A stretch of DNA of 64,000 bases from Streptomyces sp. GS7 (GTDB taxonomy: Bacteria > Actinomycetota > Actinomycetes > Streptomycetales > Streptomycetaceae). The notes under the pieces were generated by a model, which was not told where the DNA came from, searched no databases, and saw only the letters and a program-made list of their open reading frames with translations. Within the stretch, counting starts at the first letter, position 1. Each line of letters starts with the position of its first letter. The translations under genes and the position numbers were made by a program. Shown here in pieces: positions 17,736 to 25,124 of this stretch. The stretch is taken from the NCBI RefSeq assembly GCF_009834125.1, contig NZ_CP047146.1:5511501-5575500 (forward strand), in the 5' to 3' direction.

Positions 17736-17859
17736 GGCACCACCCCGGGCACCGGCCGCGCGGCGTCCCGCGGCACCGCGGCTCCGCCCCGGTCCGCGGC
17801 ACCGCCGCCGGCCCGACCCCGCTCCCCGCCGACCTCGCACGAAAGGCCCACAAGAGCCC

Positions 17860-19167
17860 GTGACCCGAACCGGTCGATCCCCCCACCGGCCCCGTCCGGC
17901 ACGTACCGCCACCGCACTCGTCACCCTGGCCGGCACCCTGCTGGCCGGGCCGGCCCTCGCGCCGCAGGCATCCGCGGACCCCGCCACCCGCCAAGTGCCG
18001 GTCATCAACGGCGACTTCGCCGCACCGGGCTTCACCGCGTCCGGCAGCGGCGACAAGCTGACCGGCTGGACCATCCAGTACCCCTTCCGGCTGCTGCCTG
18101 CCGACGCCCGCCATCCCGACGGGCTGCCCGCCGTCCTGCTACGCAACAAGCGCACCACGGACCAGAGCGTGAGCCAACGCCTGCGCGGCGTACGGGCCGG
18201 CGCAAAGGTGACCGTGACCTTCGACGACAGCACCGGCGGTCTCAGGAGCGCCTGCTCCGAGGACCAGATCGCGAACGGCCAGCCGTACACCCTGCAAGGC
18301 TCCGGCGGCACCCGGCAGACCTTCACCACCGACCCGGGCAGCACCGACTGGCACCGCGACCGCACCTACACCTTCACCGCCGACGAGAACGAACCTCTGA
18401 TCACCTTCGCCTCCGCGCAGACCAAGGGGTCCTGGGACTGCGGCCCGCTCCTCGCCAAGGTCCGCGCCACCGACGTGCCGCCCCCCGTCGACAAGACCAT
18501 CGACAAGGCCCGACTGCCCGCCCCGGAAGCCTTCGAAGGCAACGAGCGCATCGACGCCAGAAAAGCCGCCGACCACTGTGCCAACAGCCGCAACACATGC
18601 ACCTTCACGGTCGACGAGCCCTACTCCTACACCTACTACGACAAAGCCCGCGTGATCGGCGAGGCGTACCTCAACTGCAGCCGCAACACCCTCAACCACG
18701 ACCGCCCGGTCGACTTCACCGGCCACTCCTACGACAGCCTGAGCCAGCACGCCGACGTCGACCGGCTCCCCAACCCCAAGGACAACCTCCACCAGCAGTT
18801 CCTCAGGGGATTCGCCAAGAACTCACCACAGCCCTGGCGTTGGGACACCGCCACGGGCCGCAGGATCCACGAGACCATCGAGGCCGGCGAGGTGTCCTGG
18901 ATCGAGGGCCAGCCAGGCCGCCAGCGAGTCGACGGCTGGTTCGTCGGCGACGGCGAGGCCCCCGACAAGCAGATCCGCCTCCACGTCGTCGCCGACGGCC
19001 CGTCCGCCCTCGTCCCCGACCGCATCTACCAGCGCACCGGTCCGTTCACCGCGGCCGAGAAGAGCCGCTGCCGCTCCGACCGGCCGACCGCCCCCACCCC
19101 GGTGGACGCGGGGGCACCGGCAACCGGCACCGACCGGGAGAGCAAGGGGGACAGCGGAACGCCCTGA
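17860..19167 (+). CDS. Secreted protein: DUF642-like N-domain plus the same four-Cys domain
   Basis: 435 aa, GTG start 17860, weak SD (GAAAGG 13 nt upstream). After a signal peptide (cleavage near ASA|DP, residue 39) comes a jelly-roll-like domain (VINGDFAAPGF...LTGWTIQ, typical of DUF642/carbohydrate-binding folds, about 46-205). The C-terminal half has Cys240-x6-Cys247-x25-Cys273 and Cys404, spaced as in the 16812 product, with shared G-x-A-x2-N-C, R-x-V and D-x-L positions and a common C-terminal strand pattern. The glycine-rich insertion is absent. It may be the wall- or glycan-binding partner of the upstream protein. Confidence 0.72.
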   Translation: MTRTGRSPHRPRPARTATALVTLAGTLLAGPALAPQASADPATRQVPVINGDFAAPGFTASGSGDKLTGWTIQYPFRLLPADARHPDGLPAVLLRNKRTTDQSVSQRLRGVRAGAKVTVTFDDSTGGLRSACSEDQIANGQPYTLQGSGGTRQTFTTDPGSTDWHRDRTYTFTADENEPLITFASAQTKGSWDCGPLLAKVRATDVPPPVDKTIDKARLPAPEAFEGNERIDARKAADHCANSRNTCTFTVDEPYSYTYYDKARVIGEAYLNCSRNTLNHDRPVDFTGHSYDSLSQHADVDRLPNPKDNLHQQFLRGFAKNSPQPWRWDTATGRRIHETIEAGEVSWIEGQPGRQRVDGWFVGDGEAPDKQIRLHVVADGPSALVPDRIYQRTGPFTAAEKSRCRSDRPTAPTPVDAGAPATGTDRESKGDSGTP

Positions 19168-19189
19168 CCCGCCGACGACCATAGCCACA

Positions 19190-19222
19190 GGTGAGGGGTC
19201 GGGCGGCCGCCGGCCCCTCACC
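19190..19222 (+). terminator. Strong hairpin terminator after the four-Cys protein genes
   Basis: GGTGAGGGG (19190-19198) pairs perfectly with CCCCTCACC (19214-19222), and the 15-base loop is itself GC palindromic. It lies 23 bp after the stop at 19167, the right place to end the secreted-protein transcript. There is no U-tract, as is common in streptomycetes. Confidence 0.6.
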
Positions 19223-19403
19223 GCGCTGCCGGTCACCGGGCTCCTGGGCGGTGCGTACGGCGCAGGCAGGGACGCGGGCGCCGAACACCGCCCGGATGCT
19301 CGACGGTGAATCACCCGGCGGCGAGCCGTCGTTCCCTAGCCTGCTCCGCAGAAGCCCGTTCCCTCCCGGGCCTTAAGCCCCGGGCAGCCCCGAAGGAATC
19401 CCT

Positions 19404-19736
19404 GTGAAGAAGCCTCTGAAGACCGCCACCAACACAGCGCTGGCCCTCGCCGCCCTCCCGCTGACCGCGCTGGCCCTGGCCGCCCCGGCCCACGCCGACG
19501 ACGGCGTCATGCCGAAGGTGAGCGGCAAGGGCCTGGTCTCCGCGTACCAAGCCCTCGACTACAGCACCCACGTCCAGCTGAAGGACGGCCGTGGCACGAG
19601 CCGCCACGTCCTGTGGCCCGGCAGCTGGAAGGTCTGCGAGCAGCAGCCGGCGCCCGGGGCGCGGCTGGGGCACCAGAAGATCACGCTCACCGTGGTCAAG
19701 ACCCACGAGCAGTGCGGTACGCACGCGACCGGCTGA
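19404..19736 (+). CDS. Secreted PASTA-like single-domain protein
   Basis: 110 aa. Signal peptide to about residue 32 (AAPAHA|DD), then one PASTA-like module: VMPKVSGKGLVSAYQAL, a central strand, VCEQQPAPGARLG and a final KITLTVVKTHEQC, matching the V-P-x-V-x-G-x-x-x-x-x-A...Q-x-P-x-P-G pattern. PASTA domains bind peptidoglycan fragments and beta-lactams. Two Cys residues could form a disulfide. GTG 19404 has AAGGA 7 nt upstream. It has its own upstream region behind the hairpin at 19190. Confidence 0.75.
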   Translation: MKKPLKTATNTALALAALPLTALALAAPAHADDGVMPKVSGKGLVSAYQALDYSTHVQLKDGRGTSRHVLWPGSWKVCEQQPAPGARLGHQKITLTVVKTHEQCGTHATG

Positions 19737-20615
19737 GCCGCCCGGCAGCACCGACGGCACGGCGCCGCGGCTCACGGGGGGGGCACTGCGTGACGACTGG
19801 AGGGTCGCGGTCCGGGCGCAGCCGCAGAGGGCGCGCGCCGTGCCCTCGCCTCTCGGGCGGTGCCGCGGACGCGTATCAGTCCCCGGACACAATTCAGTCC
19901 CCGGGAGTCCGCGTCGTCACCATCTGCCTCACTCGTCGGTGAGGCTCCGGTATCGCGGGGCTTCCGGGGGCCTAGCCAGAGCCACGTCAAGGGTCTCCTG
20001 CCAACAAACGTCTTTGTCGACGGTGCGGCTCTCCGGTTGTCTGGTGTAAACACCAGTTTCCTCCCGATTCGCCCAGAGTCAAGAGGGAAATCGGAGAGAC
20101 CTGGATGGGCTGCCGCGACTTCAAGGGAACGTACAGACTGCCGCGATTCGGCAACGTCCGGTGGCCGTCCCGGATGGCGCGATCATCCCCGTTCGAGCGA
20201 TGTGAGCGAGCGAGGGAGAGTCGCCGACGGGGCACGGACGGCGCGGGCCGGTTGCCCCGTACGGTCGCGAACAACGTGGCCCAGGGAGTGGAGCTGCTCG
20301 GGTCGGCGTCGGGGGCGACCTGGACGCGCTCCTGATGCGGGTCACCGGCGGCGCGGGCACCGGCGGCACCGGCGAAACGGACCCGCCTCGCGCCGCAGCG
20401 GCGGCGAACGGCCGCATCGAGGTCACCGACCCGCCTCGCCCGCAGAGCGGTTGCCGCCCCTGATGCCGCCCCTGGCTCGCGCACTTCGTGGGCGGGTGGG
20501 GGCGGCAGCCACCCCGGACCGCACGATGCCACCATGAGCAACCACCCCTCCACACACGGCAATCACACCGCTTGACCGAATCATCCCTTTTGCCTGAATT
20601 TTCATATATCATTCT
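19737..20615. other. Long intergenic stretch without a supportable gene
   Basis: Close to 0.9 kb in which every open frame looks like chance GC-rich reading (no family motifs, no good SD). Visible structure: repeated TCAGTCCCCGG around 19876-19904, a CTGGTGT-AA-ACACCAG palindrome at 20041-20056, and a relatively AT-rich patch at 20580-20615 that leads into the peptide promoter. It may contain regulatory DNA or an unrecognised sRNA or decayed gene. Confidence 0.5.
20041..20056. promoter_or_regulatory. Palindrome CTGGTGT-N2-ACACCAG
   Basis: Perfect 7-bp arms separated by AA form a 16-bp operator-like site in otherwise gene-free DNA, more than 700 bp upstream of the peptide gene. It is typical in size for a TetR or GntR dimer. 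No adjacent promoter or regulator gene identifies its owner. Confidence 0.35.
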
Positions 20616-20644
20616 TGTTGGGACCGTGGGCCCGACGTAGGGTC
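20616..20644 (+). promoter_or_regulatory. Predicted promoter of the Trp/Gly peptide gene
   Basis: A -35 TTGTTG (20616-20621), a 17-bp spacer and a -10 TAGGGT (20639-20644) form a good housekeeping-sigma promoter. Transcription would begin near 20651, leaving an untranslated leader of about 120 nt before the ATG at 20770. Confidence 0.6.
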
Positions 20645-20769
20645 GAAAGCGTCGCGGCGGGATCGTTCCAGCGGAACGGACCTCAGGAACGCCCCGACGG
20701 GCGCGCCGAATCGCCACCGGAGCACGATCCGGGGAAGTCGCGGCGAAGCACGACGCACAGGAGGCGAAG

Positions 20770-20931
20770 ATGACCTTCAAGGCACTCTTCCCCCGCCTAC
20801 GCAGGAACGATCGAGTCCGTTACGGCGGAGACTGGGATGACTGGGGTTGGCGCGGCGGCTACGGCTACGGCGGTTGGGGCCGTTGGGGTCGTTGGGGCGG
20901 CGGCAACAGCTTCGTCGTCATCATCCGGTAG
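20770..20931 (+). CDS. 53-residue Trp/Gly/Arg-rich peptide
   Basis: The ATG at 20770 follows an AGGAGG SD (spacing about 5-6). Three zones are visible: a basic amphipathic head MTFKALFPRLRRNDR; a core at residues 18-45 made almost only of Gly, Trp, Tyr, Asp and Arg, with six Trp (22, 25, 27, 36, 39, 42) and the repeat GWGRWGRWGG; and a hydrophobic tail NSFVVIIR. There is no signal peptide and no Cys. The leader/core/tail look is compatible with a ribosomally made, modified peptide or a small structural/RNA-binding protein. No modifying enzyme is adjacent (neighbours are an acyl-CoA ligase and PASTA protein). It has its own promoter and terminator. Family unknown to me. Confidence 0.7.
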   Translation: MTFKALFPRLRRNDRVRYGGDWDDWGWRGGYGYGGWGRWGRWGGGNSFVVIIR

Positions 20932-21016
20932 TGACCTGATCCGCTGTCATCGCATGCGCGCGACAGCTGTCGACCACTGAGAGATGCGCCGGGTCCACGG
21001 AACCGACGCACGGCCC

Positions 21017-21051
21017 GAGGCGGGCCCGCGAGTGCCACGCGGGCCCGCCTC
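21017..21051. terminator. Bidirectional terminator between peptide gene and acyl-CoA ligase
   Basis: Perfect 14-bp stem: GAGGCGGGCCCGCG (21017-21030) with its exact complement at 21038-21051 around a 7-nt loop. It lies 86 bp after the peptide stop and 17 bp after the convergent ligase stop, so it can serve both transcripts. Confidence 0.75.
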
Positions 21052-21067
21052 CTCCTGCCGGCATCCG

Positions 21068-22576
21068 TCATGAGGACGGGATCAACGCCCGGAGTGCGCT
21101 CTTGTCGGGCTTGCCGAACGCGGTGAGCGGCAGCGCGTCGAGGAACGAGACGGACTGCGGGGCGTCCAGGGCGGTGAGCTGTGCGCGTACCGCGTCGCGG
21201 AGCGCTTCGGGGTCGGCCTCGGTGCCCGGCTCGCGCACCACGAAGGCGTGTACGGCCTCTCCGGTCCGCTCGCTCGGTGCGCCGACGACGGCCGCCTGCC
21301 GCACACCGGGGTGGCCGGTCAGGGCGTGTTCGATGGGGGCGGCGTAGCAGTTGTGCCCGTCCACGATGATCATGTCCTTGGCGCGTCCCACCAGGTGCAG
21401 ATAGCCGTCCTCGTCGAGGCGGCCGAGGTCCCCGGTGCGCAGCCAGCCGTTCCGCAGGACCTCGGCCGTCTCCTCGGGCCGTCGCCAGTACCCGGTCATC
21501 ACCGAGGGCGACCGGACGCACACCTCGCCGATCCGGCCCGCCGGAAGCGGGCGGCCGTCGGCCGACCGGATGTCCACGCGCACACCGGGCAGCGGCCGGC
21601 CCACCGAGGTCAGCAGCTCGTCGCGGTGCTCGTGCGGGTGGAGCAGGGCGATGCCCGGTGCCTCGGTGGAGGCGTAGGTCTGCTGGAGGACCGGGCCGAG
21701 GCGGTCGAGGGCCTGGCGCAACCTGGCCGGGGCGGCCGGTGCGCTGCCGTAGCTGAGGAGGGCCAGGCGGGACAGGTCCGCGGTGGCGGTGGCGGGATGG
21801 TCCAGCAGCCGGTAGAGCAGCGACGGGTACAGATACGTGGCCACCCGCCCCGGCTTCGCCAGCGAGGCGAGCACCGTGTCGGGGTGGAACTCGTCGTGCA
21901 GCTCGACGGTGACACCGGCCATCAGCATGCCGGCCGCCATGTCGCCGGTGGCGTGGGCGGTGGGCGTGACGGCGAGCAGCCGTAGGCCTTCCGGGAGTTG
22001 ACGGTCCTCGAACCCCCAGGACCGGTACGACGCGAGCAACCCGCCGTACGTGGTGGGGACGCCCTTGGGCAGACCGGTCGTGCCGCCGGTGTAGGTCAGC
22101 TTGGCGATGTCGCCGTCCCGCGCCCGCGCCGGCATCGGATCGGCGGGCTGCCCGGCGGCCGACGCCGCCAGCTCGTCGAGCGGCAGCACCGGCCGGATGC
22201 CTGCCGCGAGTTCGGGCACCGGGCCGCCCGCCGCGGGCCGGGCCGGGTCGAACACCACCGCTGCCGGCTCGGCGTCGCGCAGGATGTGCGCCAGGCCCTG
22301 GGTGGCCGGGCCGAGATGCACGGCGGTGAAGCGCAGGCCGAGCAGGAACGCGGCGAACCGCAGGGTCAGCGCCTCCGGCGGGTTGGCCGCCAGCAGCGCC
22401 AGCCCGTCGCCGCGCCGCAGGCCGAGTGCCTCCAGCGCGCGAGCGCGTTGGAGGATCTCCGCCACCAGATCCCCGAAACGCACCGTGCGGTCGCCGTGCA
22501 CCAGCGCCGGACGGTCGCCGTGCGACCTCATCTCTGCCATCGCACCGTCGAGGAACCCCTGAATCGCCTCGGCCAT
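21068..22576 (-). CDS. Fatty-acid-CoA ligase, class I adenylate-forming enzyme
   Basis: 502 aa. The P-loop LTYTGGTTGLPKGVP, the A4/A5-type segment TYASTEAPGIALLHP, the hinge region GWLRTGDLGRLDEDGYLHLVGRAKDMI and the C-terminal catalytic Lys in TAFGKPDKSAL are present. It activates a carboxylic acid with ATP and, lacking any carrier domain, probably forms the CoA thioester. Substrate is likely a fatty or aromatic acid. It is divergent from a TetR regulator across a 42-bp gap carrying a palindrome, so ligand-induced derepression is the expected control. Confidence 0.9.
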   Translation of the reverse strand: MAEAIQGFLDGAMAEMRSHGDRPALVHGDRTVRFGDLVAEILQRARALEALGLRRGDGLALLAANPPEALTLRFAAFLLGLRFTAVHLGPATQGLAHILRDAEPAAVVFDPARPAAGGPVPELAAGIRPVLPLDELAASAAGQPADPMPARARDGDIAKLTYTGGTTGLPKGVPTTYGGLLASYRSWGFEDRQLPEGLRLLAVTPTAHATGDMAAGMLMAGVTVELHDEFHPDTVLASLAKPGRVATYLYPSLLYRLLDHPATATADLSRLALLSYGSAPAAPARLRQALDRLGPVLQQTYASTEAPGIALLHPHEHRDELLTSVGRPLPGVRVDIRSADGRPLPAGRIGEVCVRSPSVMTGYWRRPEETAEVLRNGWLRTGDLGRLDEDGYLHLVGRAKDMIIVDGHNCYAAPIEHALTGHPGVRQAAVVGAPSERTGEAVHAFVVREPGTEADPEALRDAVRAQLTALDAPQSVSFLDALPLTAFGKPDKSALRALIPSS

Positions 22577-22594
22577 GCCCGCCGCCCCCCGTAA

Positions 22595-22607
22595 AACTAC
22601 GTACGTT
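22595..22607. promoter_or_regulatory. TetR operator candidate between ligase and tetR
   Basis: AACTACGTACGTT is a near-perfect palindrome centred on ACGTACGT in the 42-bp divergent gap. A -10-like TAGATT at 22607-22612 lies 6 bp before the tetR ATG, implying a leaderless tetR transcript whose promoter overlaps the operator, giving autoregulation plus control of the ligase. Confidence 0.6.
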
Positions 22608-22618
22608 AGATTAATGTC

Positions 22619-23329
22619 ATGGACAGTGTACGACCCCCGAAACGACGCAGGGGCAGGCCGCCCGCGAACACCGCGGTGATCAGCCGGGAGGCGGTGCTCG
22701 CCGCCGGCCTGCGTGTGCTGGAACGGGACGGCCTCGACGCGCTCACCATGCGCAAGGTCGCCGAGGAGCTGGGGGTGCAGGCGGCTTCGCTGTACTGGCA
22801 CGTCCGGGACAAGGACGAGTTGCTCGACCTGCTCGCCGACGAGCTGCTGGCCGGTGCGGACCTGCGGTCGCTGGTCGACCCGGCGGACTGGCGGGCCGGT
22901 GCCGCCGCGATCCTTCGCGAGATGCGCCGCCATCTGCTGGCCCGCCGGGACTCCGCCCGGCTGCTGGCCGGCCGCTTCTCCGCCGGGCCGAACCGGCTGC
23001 GCTCCATGGAGGCCGTCCTCGGCGTGCTGCGGTCGGCCGGGCTGGGCCCGCACGACACCGCGTACGCCTGCTACTTCCTCATGGTCACCGTGATCGGATT
23101 CGTGGCCAACGAGCAGGCACCGCTGTCTGCCCAGGTCAGGAACGGCATGCCGGCCCGGGAGTTCCTGGACGGCCTCCGCGACCGGCTGGCCGGGCTGCCG
23201 GCGGAGGAGTACCCGCACACGGTCGCCCTGGCGGCCGAGGTCACCGGCCCCGACCTGGCCCGCCGCTTCGACTTCGCCGTGGACCGGATGCTGGACGGAA
23301 TCGAGACGCTCAGGGGAGAGCGCGGCTGA
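22619..23329 (+). CDS. TetR family transcriptional regulator
   Basis: 236 aa. The N-terminal HTH reads VLAAGLRVLERDGLDALTMRKVAEELGVQAASLYWHVRDKDEL, closest to the tetracycline-repressor-like branch (TetR_C_1 type C-domain), after a basic arm PPKRRRGRPPANT. The C-terminal ligand domain is helical with a short Tyr/Phe-rich pocket segment (YACYFLMVTVIGFV). It most likely represses the divergent acyl-CoA ligase and itself through the palindrome between them. ATG 22619 with no SD, consistent with leaderless initiation. Confidence 0.9.
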   Translation: MDSVRPPKRRRGRPPANTAVISREAVLAAGLRVLERDGLDALTMRKVAEELGVQAASLYWHVRDKDELLDLLADELLAGADLRSLVDPADWRAGAAAILREMRRHLLARRDSARLLAGRFSAGPNRLRSMEAVLGVLRSAGLGPHDTAYACYFLMVTVIGFVANEQAPLSAQVRNGMPAREFLDGLRDRLAGLPAEEYPHTVALAAEVTGPDLARRFDFAVDRMLDGIETLRGERG

Positions 23330-23426
23330 TCCCGGTCGGTGCCGATCCCGTACGGTTCATCGGCGCGGACGGGCCGACGGCTTGGGATTCGCTGAAGGGG
23401 ATACCACCCCGGTGCATGTGCCGGTG

Positions 23427-24203
23427 TCAGCGGAGCGCGGCGAGGACGAAGAAGGCGACCGCGGTGATCGCGGCGAGTCCGGCGCCGATGCCGTAGGCGA
23501 GGACCCGGTGGTTCTCGCCGCGCAGGAGTTCCTCCTCGGTCTTGACGGACATGACGAAGACGCCGCCCTCGGCGGGGGCGGCCATCGCGAGCAGGCCGTC
23601 GGCGTCGCCGGCCTCGCCGTGCACGTAGAAGCGGCTGCCGGGGCGGACGATCCACTCCTCGCGCCGGAAGCCGATGGTCCTGTCGCCGCCGCCGAACTTG
23701 AGGCGCAGCGGGCCGAGTTCGAGGCGGTTGCCGTTGTCGGTGTGCGGGTCGAAGCGGTCGAGGACCTTCTCCGCGCCGATGACGCTCTCGTTGCCGGGGC
23801 GGACGGCTATCGCGCCGGTGGCGTCGGCCACGAAGAACGCGGTGGAGCTGGTGTGTTCGGAGACCACTTCGGTGCGGGTCCGGCGCCTGCGGCCGCCGTT
23901 GCCGTCGCGGTAGGTCTCCTCGTACTTGCGGGTGATCCGGTGCCTGTGCCAGACGCACTCCAGATTCTCCAATTCGGAGCGGAGTACGCCGTCGTTGTAC
24001 GGCAGTGACTGGCCGACCACCTCGCAGCGGTAGCGGAAGTGCCCCTCCCCCGCTGCCCGGGCCGCCGCCTCGTGCATGGCTCGGAGGTCCTGGACAGGCA
24101 GCGTCTCGGTGCTCTCCATCGCGCGGGCCCGGGTGTTCGCGACGCGCGCCAGGTACGCGCAGCACGCCGCCACCACCAGGCAGGCCAAACCCATCCAGAT
24201 CAC
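23427..24203 (-). CDS. GIDE domain membrane protein
   Basis: 258 aa. N-terminal membrane segment (VIWMGLACLVVAACCAYLA), a central GIDE (MULAN-like) domain with RCEVVGQSLPYNDG, LECVWHRHRITRKYEE and SSTAFFVADATGAIAVRP, and a C-terminal membrane segment (IGAGLAAITAVAFFVLAAL). This is the topology of mitochondrial MUL1/MULAN without the RING finger. Bacterial homologues are often labelled E3-ligase-like, but no ubiquitin chemistry is possible here. Start GTG 24203 puts the membrane helix at the N-terminus; ATG 24194 is the alternative. Function in bacteria is unknown. Confidence 0.8.
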   Translation of the reverse strand: MIWMGLACLVVAACCAYLARVANTRARAMESTETLPVQDLRAMHEAAARAAGEGHFRYRCEVVGQSLPYNDGVLRSELENLECVWHRHRITRKYEETYRDGNGGRRRRTRTEVVSEHTSSTAFFVADATGAIAVRPGNESVIGAEKVLDRFDPHTDNGNRLELGPLRLKFGGGDRTIGFRREEWIVRPGSRFYVHGEAGDADGLLAMAAPAEGGVFVMSVKTEEELLRGENHRVLAYGIGAGLAAITAVAFFVLAALR

Positions 24204-24302
24204 GACAACACCATTCCGTCCGGTTGCTCCCCGACCGCGCGACCATACCCGGGCCGGTCCGCGCCAGGACAGCCACGGGCCGAGGTTCCCTAGGCTGTTG
24301 GC

Positions 24303-24995
24303 ATGCTCACCTCTCTCTTGTGGTTCGCCGGTGTCGCGGCGCTCATCAATGTCACACCGGGGTTGGACACCATGCTCGTCCTGCGGACCTCCGTGGCACA
24401 CGGCCGGACCGGCGGCCGGGCCGCCGCGTTCGGCATCCTCGCCGGGTGCCTGGCCTGGGGCGCGGCGACCGCCGTCGGGCTGACGGCGCTGCTGTCCGCC
24501 TCCCGGCTCGCCTTCGACACCCTGCGCATCGGCGGCGCCGTCTACCTGGCGTGGCTGGGGGTTTCGGCCCTGTGGAAGTCCCGGCGGCGGTTCACCGGCC
24601 GGGCGGCGGTGGACGGCACGGAGTCGGCGGCCGACGGGGCGGTCGTGGCCGCGGCGGCGGACGGCGGGTCCACCGACGGTGCGTCAGGGCGCGGACGGCG
24701 GGCCGCCTTCCGGGCCGGGGTCGCCACCAACCTGCTCAACCCGAAGGCGGGCATCTTCTACATGAGCCTGATCCCGCAGTTCATTCCGCACGGCGCGCCG
24801 GTCTTCGGCTCCACGCTGCTGCTCACCGCGGTCGACGTGGCCGAACTGGCGCTGTGGTACTGGGTGGTGTCCACCGCCGCGTCGGCCCTCGGCGAGCGGG
24901 TCCGCCGGCCGTCCTTCCGGCGCCGGATGGAGCAGCTGAGCGGTGTGGCGTTCCTGGGGTTCGCCGCGAACCTGCTGCTGGCGGAGCGGGCGTGA
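24303..24995 (+). CDS. LysE/RhtB family amino-acid exporter
   Basis: 230 aa integral membrane protein. INVTPGLDTMLVLRTSVAHGRTGGRAAAFGILAGCLAW is the LysE/RhtB signature, followed by YLAWLGVSALW and the second-half segment ATNLLNPKAGIFYMSLIPQFI. The cytoplasmic loop (about 98-140) is expanded by an Ala/Gly/Asp-rich low-complexity insertion. These proteins expel amino acids or their analogues. It is a single gene divergent from the GIDE gene and not in an obvious operon. Confidence 0.9.
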   Translation: MLTSLLWFAGVAALINVTPGLDTMLVLRTSVAHGRTGGRAAAFGILAGCLAWGAATAVGLTALLSASRLAFDTLRIGGAVYLAWLGVSALWKSRRRFTGRAAVDGTESAADGAVVAAAADGGSTDGASGRGRRAAFRAGVATNLLNPKAGIFYMSLIPQFIPHGAPVFGSTLLLTAVDVAELALWYWVVSTAASALGERVRRPSFRRRMEQLSGVAFLGFAANLLLAERA

Positions 24996-25124
24996 GGCAC
25001 GGCCTCCCGAGGGGCCCGCGCGGCTCGGCCGACGGAACGGGCACCGCGGCGTGAACGAGCGAGCCCGGCCGGGCCACCGCGCGGGGCGGCGGTCCGGCCG
25101 GGATACGGGCCGGTGGGCCGGGCG

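Noticed and set aside
20121..20780. 219-codon minus-strand frame in the long intergenic region
   Set aside because: No recognisable domain, no RBS, and it crosses the promoter and start of the peptide gene.
23427..24203. Ubiquitin ligase function for the GIDE protein
   Set aside because: There is no RING domain and no ubiquitin system is expected; only the domain similarity is retained.
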